A stretch of 16,636 nt of DNA from JADFSZ01 sp022560555 [NCBI: PVC group bacterium] (lineage in GTDB: Bacteria; GCA-001730085; JADFSZ01). The stretch covers positions 1 through 16,636 of the forward strand of contig JADFSZ010000013.1 in the NCBI GenBank assembly GCA_022560555.1. Direction: 5' to 3'. The notes below the pieces were generated by a model that had not been told where the DNA came from, did no database searches, and was given only the letters and a program-made list of their open reading frames with translations. This document shows, piece by piece, positions 14,132 to 16,636 of this stretch (position 1 is its first letter; every line of letters begins with the position of its first letter). Both the position numbers and the translations under genes were made by a program.

Positions 14132-15040
14132 TTACAGCTGACACGCATATCCGGTTAATTGTTGAAAAACCGCTAAGTATCTTTCGGATGTCTTTTCTAC
14201 AATATCTACCGGCAAAGCCGGGGCCGGAGGTGTTTTGTCCCAGTCGAGAGCGTTTAAATAATCCCGCACAAACTGCTTATCAAAATTGGGTTGACTTTGA
14301 CCCGGCCGGTATTCATCCAAGGGCCAAAAACGGGATGAATCCGGAGTGAGAACTTCATCGATCAGGATAATATCCCCGTTGTCATCAAGGCCAAACTCGA
14401 ATTTTGTATCCGCAATGATGATCCCCTTTTCAAATGCCAAGTCCCTGGCAAACCGATAAATCTCAAGACTTTTATTTTTGAGATAGGCCCCTGTTTCTTT
14501 GCCGACAATATCACACATGACCTGAAAAGAAATATTCTCGTCATGACCCGTATCCGCCTTTGTGGCCGGTGTAAAAATGGGTTCTTCAAGTTTGGATGAT
14601 TCGACCAAGCCTTTCGGAAGAACTTCTCCGCATACGGTTTGGGATTTTTGGTATTCTTTCCATCCGGATCCGGCCAAATATCCCCTCACAACACATTCCA
14701 CGGGAAACACCTTTGTTTTCTTCACAAGCATGCTTCTTCCCTTCAAGAGGTCTTTGTAGTCACTGAGCTCTTTGGGAAATTCATCGGGATTCATCGTGAT
14801 TAAATGATTCTTAACCACGCTTTTCAGTTGAAAAAACCAAAATTGAGAGATTTTGCTCAGCACGATCCCTTTGCCGGGAATTCCGTTCGGACATACGCAG
14901 TCAAACGCAGAAATACGGTCCGTCGCAACAATAAGGAGTTTATCCTCAATTTCATAGACATCCCGAACTTTTCCTTTTCGAAATTCTTTGACTCCTTCAA
15001 AATTTGTTTCAAGTACGGCTTCCATATGCTGCGTGCTCAT
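14132..15040 (-). CDS. purC: phosphoribosylaminoimidazole-succinocarboxamide synthase (SAICAR synthetase)
   Basis: Joins CAIR and aspartate using ATP to make SAICAR. 302 residues, the longer form of the family rather than the ~240-residue one. Motifs: GKVRDVYE (23-30), ATDRISAFD (39-47), GIPGKGIVLSKIS, VVRGYLAGSGWKEY, DTKFEFGLD and LIDEVLTPDSSRFW. It overlaps purB by 4 bases (ATGA) and precedes purS by 28 bases. ATG 15025 (residue 6) is an alternative start. Its product is the substrate of PurB next door. Confidence 0.96.
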   Translation of the reverse strand: MSTQHMEAVLETNFEGVKEFRKGKVRDVYEIEDKLLIVATDRISAFDCVCPNGIPGKGIVLSKISQFWFFQLKSVVKNHLITMNPDEFPKELSDYKDLLKGRSMLVKKTKVFPVECVVRGYLAGSGWKEYQKSQTVCGEVLPKGLVESSKLEEPIFTPATKADTGHDENISFQVMCDIVGKETGAYLKNKSLEIYRFARDLAFEKGIIIADTKFEFGLDDNGDIILIDEVLTPDSSRFWPLDEYRPGQSQPNFDKQFVRDYLNALDWDKTPPAPALPVDIVEKTSERYLAVFQQLTGYACQL

Positions 15041-16311
15041 AATTTGATTACCCGTTCAATAATTTTCGAAGCATGTTTTGTGTGACAATGGAGATCGAAA
15101 CACTCAGTGATTTCCTTTTGCGTGAGAATTTTACGCACTTTCGAGTCCTTCATAAGGAGATCCTTTAATGAAAGTTTTGTGTCCCATGCTTTCATCGCGT
15201 GGGCTTGCACGATTTTATAAGCCTTTTCGCGTGTGAGGCCTTTTTTGATGAAGGCTAACAGAACCTGCTGACTCGAAGGCAAGCCATATGACAAATCGAT
15301 ATTCTCCTTCATCTTTTTTTCATAAACGATGAGGTTTTTTAAAAGTCCTACAGATTTTTTCAACATATAGTCAAGCAAAATCGTGCTATCCGGAATAATC
15401 ACGCGCTCTACGGACGAATGAGTTATATCACGTTCATGCCATAGAGGAATGTTTTCCATCGCGGGCACTACGTGGCCGCGCAAAACGCGGGCCAAACCTG
15501 AAATACGCTCACACACAATCGGATTCTTTTTATGAGGCATCGCGGAAGATCCTTTTTGCCCCTTACTGAAGCTCTCCTGAACTTCAGAAACCTCTGTTCT
15601 CTGAAGGTGGCGGATTTCTGTCGCGATTTTGTCCAGGCTGGATGCGATGATCGCGAGCACCGATATAAATTCGGCATGACGATCACGCTGAATAATCTGC
15701 GTTGAGATCGGTGCCGGTTTCAGTCCCATTTTTTTGCAAACATATTTTTCAATTGATGGATCAATATGCGCGTATGTTCCAACGGCACCGGAAATTTTTC
15801 CGTAACTGATGGTGTCAACCGCTCTTTGAAGACGCTCAAGGTTCCGCTTGCCCTCGGCTAAAAATACAGCCATTTTCAAGCCAAATGTCGTCGGTTCTGC
15901 GTGCACACCGTGACTTCGGCCCATAATAACGGTGTTTTTGTATTTTCGGGACAAATGGGTGAGAACCTGAATCAATTCCTTTAAATCTTTTATAAGAATC
16001 TCACCGGATTGTTTCATCTGATAAGAAAGGGCCGTGTCGAGAACATCCGAACTCGTCATTCCCATATGAATAAAACGGGAGTCAGGGCCTACATGCTCGG
16101 CAACGGATGTCAAAAAGGCAATGACATCATGCTGGACCGTTTTTTCAATGGCATGAATTCTCTTCGTTGTAAATTTGGCTTTCTTCTTGATAACACGTAG
16201 AGATTTTTGGGGGATGTTCCCTAGCTTCGCATGAGCCTCACAAGCATAAACCTCAACAAGGAGCCAGGCTCGAAACCTGTTGTCATCGTCCCAAATATGT
16301 CTCATCTCCAT
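15037..16311 (-). CDS. purB: adenylosuccinate lyase, N-terminally shortened
   Basis: Cleaves SAICAR and adenylosuccinate, releasing fumarate. 424 residues. Aligning from memory to Bacillus PurB without gaps over the first 90 residues, catalytic His134 (GRSHGVHAEPTTFG; His141 there) and Ser255 (GSSAMPHKKNP; Ser262) are present. The protein begins MEMRHIWDDDNRF, where Bacillus has MIERYSRPEMSAIWTDENRF. The first seven residues, including the substrate-binding Arg4-Tyr5, are absent. A stop codon two codons upstream closes the frame, so they cannot be restored by another start. No SD precedes ATG 16311; ATG 16305 is even shorter. Directly upstream is a truncated histidine kinase, overlapping by 29 bases. 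It may be impaired or the result of a chimeric join. Confidence 0.93.
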   Translation of the reverse strand: MEMRHIWDDDNRFRAWLLVEVYACEAHAKLGNIPQKSLRVIKKKAKFTTKRIHAIEKTVQHDVIAFLTSVAEHVGPDSRFIHMGMTSSDVLDTALSYQMKQSGEILIKDLKELIQVLTHLSRKYKNTVIMGRSHGVHAEPTTFGLKMAVFLAEGKRNLERLQRAVDTISYGKISGAVGTYAHIDPSIEKYVCKKMGLKPAPISTQIIQRDRHAEFISVLAIIASSLDKIATEIRHLQRTEVSEVQESFSKGQKGSSAMPHKKNPIVCERISGLARVLRGHVVPAMENIPLWHERDITHSSVERVIIPDSTILLDYMLKKSVGLLKNLIVYEKKMKENIDLSYGLPSSQQVLLAFIKKGLTREKAYKIVQAHAMKAWDTKLSLKDLLMKDSKVRKILTQKEITECFDLHCHTKHASKIIERVIKL

Positions 16312-16636
16312 TAATTATTATACTATCGGGCCCTGCATCCTCATAAAATAACTTAATATTGCTAGCTTGCACGAGCGGCTTCAATTCTTCCATAATTTTT
16401 ACAACCAAGGCAACAACATTAAACTTCTCTTGTTTGAGAACCAATCTGCCCTGTTCAATCCGGGAAACATTCAATAAATCATTAACTAATTTTAACATTC
16501 GCTCATTATTATCGTAAACTATATCAAGATACTCTTTTTGTTGCTGCGACACTTCGCCAAGCCTACCCGTCAAAAAAAGATCCAAAGACCAACGAATAGA
16601 ACTAAGGGGTGAACGCAATTGATGTGAAACAATACT
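16283..16636 (-). CDS. sensor histidine kinase, partial at the window edge and truncated at its C-terminus
   Basis: The frame enters from the right edge as SIVSHQLRSPLSSIRWSLD: the H box of a HisKA dimerisation domain with its phospho-accepting His five residues in. NNERMLKLVNDLLNVSRIEQGRL completes the second helix, and the beginning of the ATPase domain follows (KPLVQASNIKLFYED). Coding homology stops at IINGDE; the last residues TYLGR are only the out-of-frame reading of the purB start, ending in TGA. The N box and the remaining HATPase_c domain are missing, so autokinase activity is lost. The sensor part lies beyond the window. Probably a gene remnant created by a deletion into purB, or by a misjoined assembly. 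Confidence 0.75.
   Translation of the reverse strand, partial: SIVSHQLRSPLSSIRWSLDLFLTGRLGEVSQQQKEYLDIVYDNNERMLKLVNDLLNVSRIEQGRLVLKQEKFNVVALVVKIMEELKPLVQASNIKLFYEDAGPDSIIINGDETYLGR

Noticed and set aside
14104-14148. Fifteen extra N-terminal codons for purS
   Set aside because: A good SD and the family N-terminus point to ATG 14103; the extension overlaps the end of purC.
1-16636. CRISPR arrays, tRNA or rRNA genes, replication origin
   Set aside because: No regularly spaced repeats, cloverleaf sequences or rRNA segments were seen; the only 16S-like bases are the 12 in the rny leader.

Overview
The window looks like a chromosomal segment of a Gram-negative-like bacterium of moderate to low GC. 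Long, tightly packed minus-strand operons carry an RNase Y/YmdB pair, the amidotransferase subunits GatC and GatA, the separate-subunit purine protein PurS, and UDP-uronic acid and UDP-HexNAc surface sugar genes. A candidate phylum such as Omnitrophota would fit, but nothing here proves a lineage.

Bases 1-840 are an accessory, plus-strand stretch. It holds the tail of a probable RHS/YD-repeat protein, a helix-turn-helix protein with a long helical tail, and a small excisionase-like MerR-type DNA-binding protein. Bases 841-1286 contain a complete cobalamin riboswitch unit on the minus strand: promoter, aptamer and intrinsic terminator. It points into the accessory genes, and no minus-strand gene follows it. 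Back to back with it, on the plus strand, is a PduO-type corrinoid adenosyltransferase (1287-1892).

From 1905 to the right end every convincing gene is on the minus strand. In order of transcription (right to left) they are: a truncated histidine kinase running off the window edge, purB, purC, purS, gatC, gatA, ugd, a second nucleotide-sugar dehydrogenase, a WbpP-like epimerase, then a ~424-base non-coding gap, rny, ymdB, a DUF4186 gene, moxR, a ~193-base gap, an unrecognised all-helical protein, tgt and ogt. Many junctions overlap by 4 or 8 bases or lie within 16 bases of each other, so translational coupling is likely.

The genes form several functional blocks: purine synthesis (PurB, PurC, PurS), tRNA-dependent glutamine/asparagine formation (GatC and GatA, with no GatB here), surface polysaccharide precursors (UDP-GlcA and UDP-HexNAcA synthesis plus 4-epimerisation), RNA turnover and signalling (RNase Y, YmdB), tRNA queuosine modification (Tgt), DNA alkylation repair (Ogt) and vitamin B12 handling (PduO plus the riboswitch).

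The most interesting signals are regulatory or structural. They are the gene-less B12 riboswitch that would yield an antisense RNA over the excisionase-like genes; a 15-bp minus-strand-specific hairpin that buries the rny ribosome binding site using a copy of the 16S anti-Shine-Dalgarno sequence; and a clean chimeric junction where a histidine kinase loses its ATPase domain and purB loses its first residues, including the substrate-binding Arg-Tyr pair.
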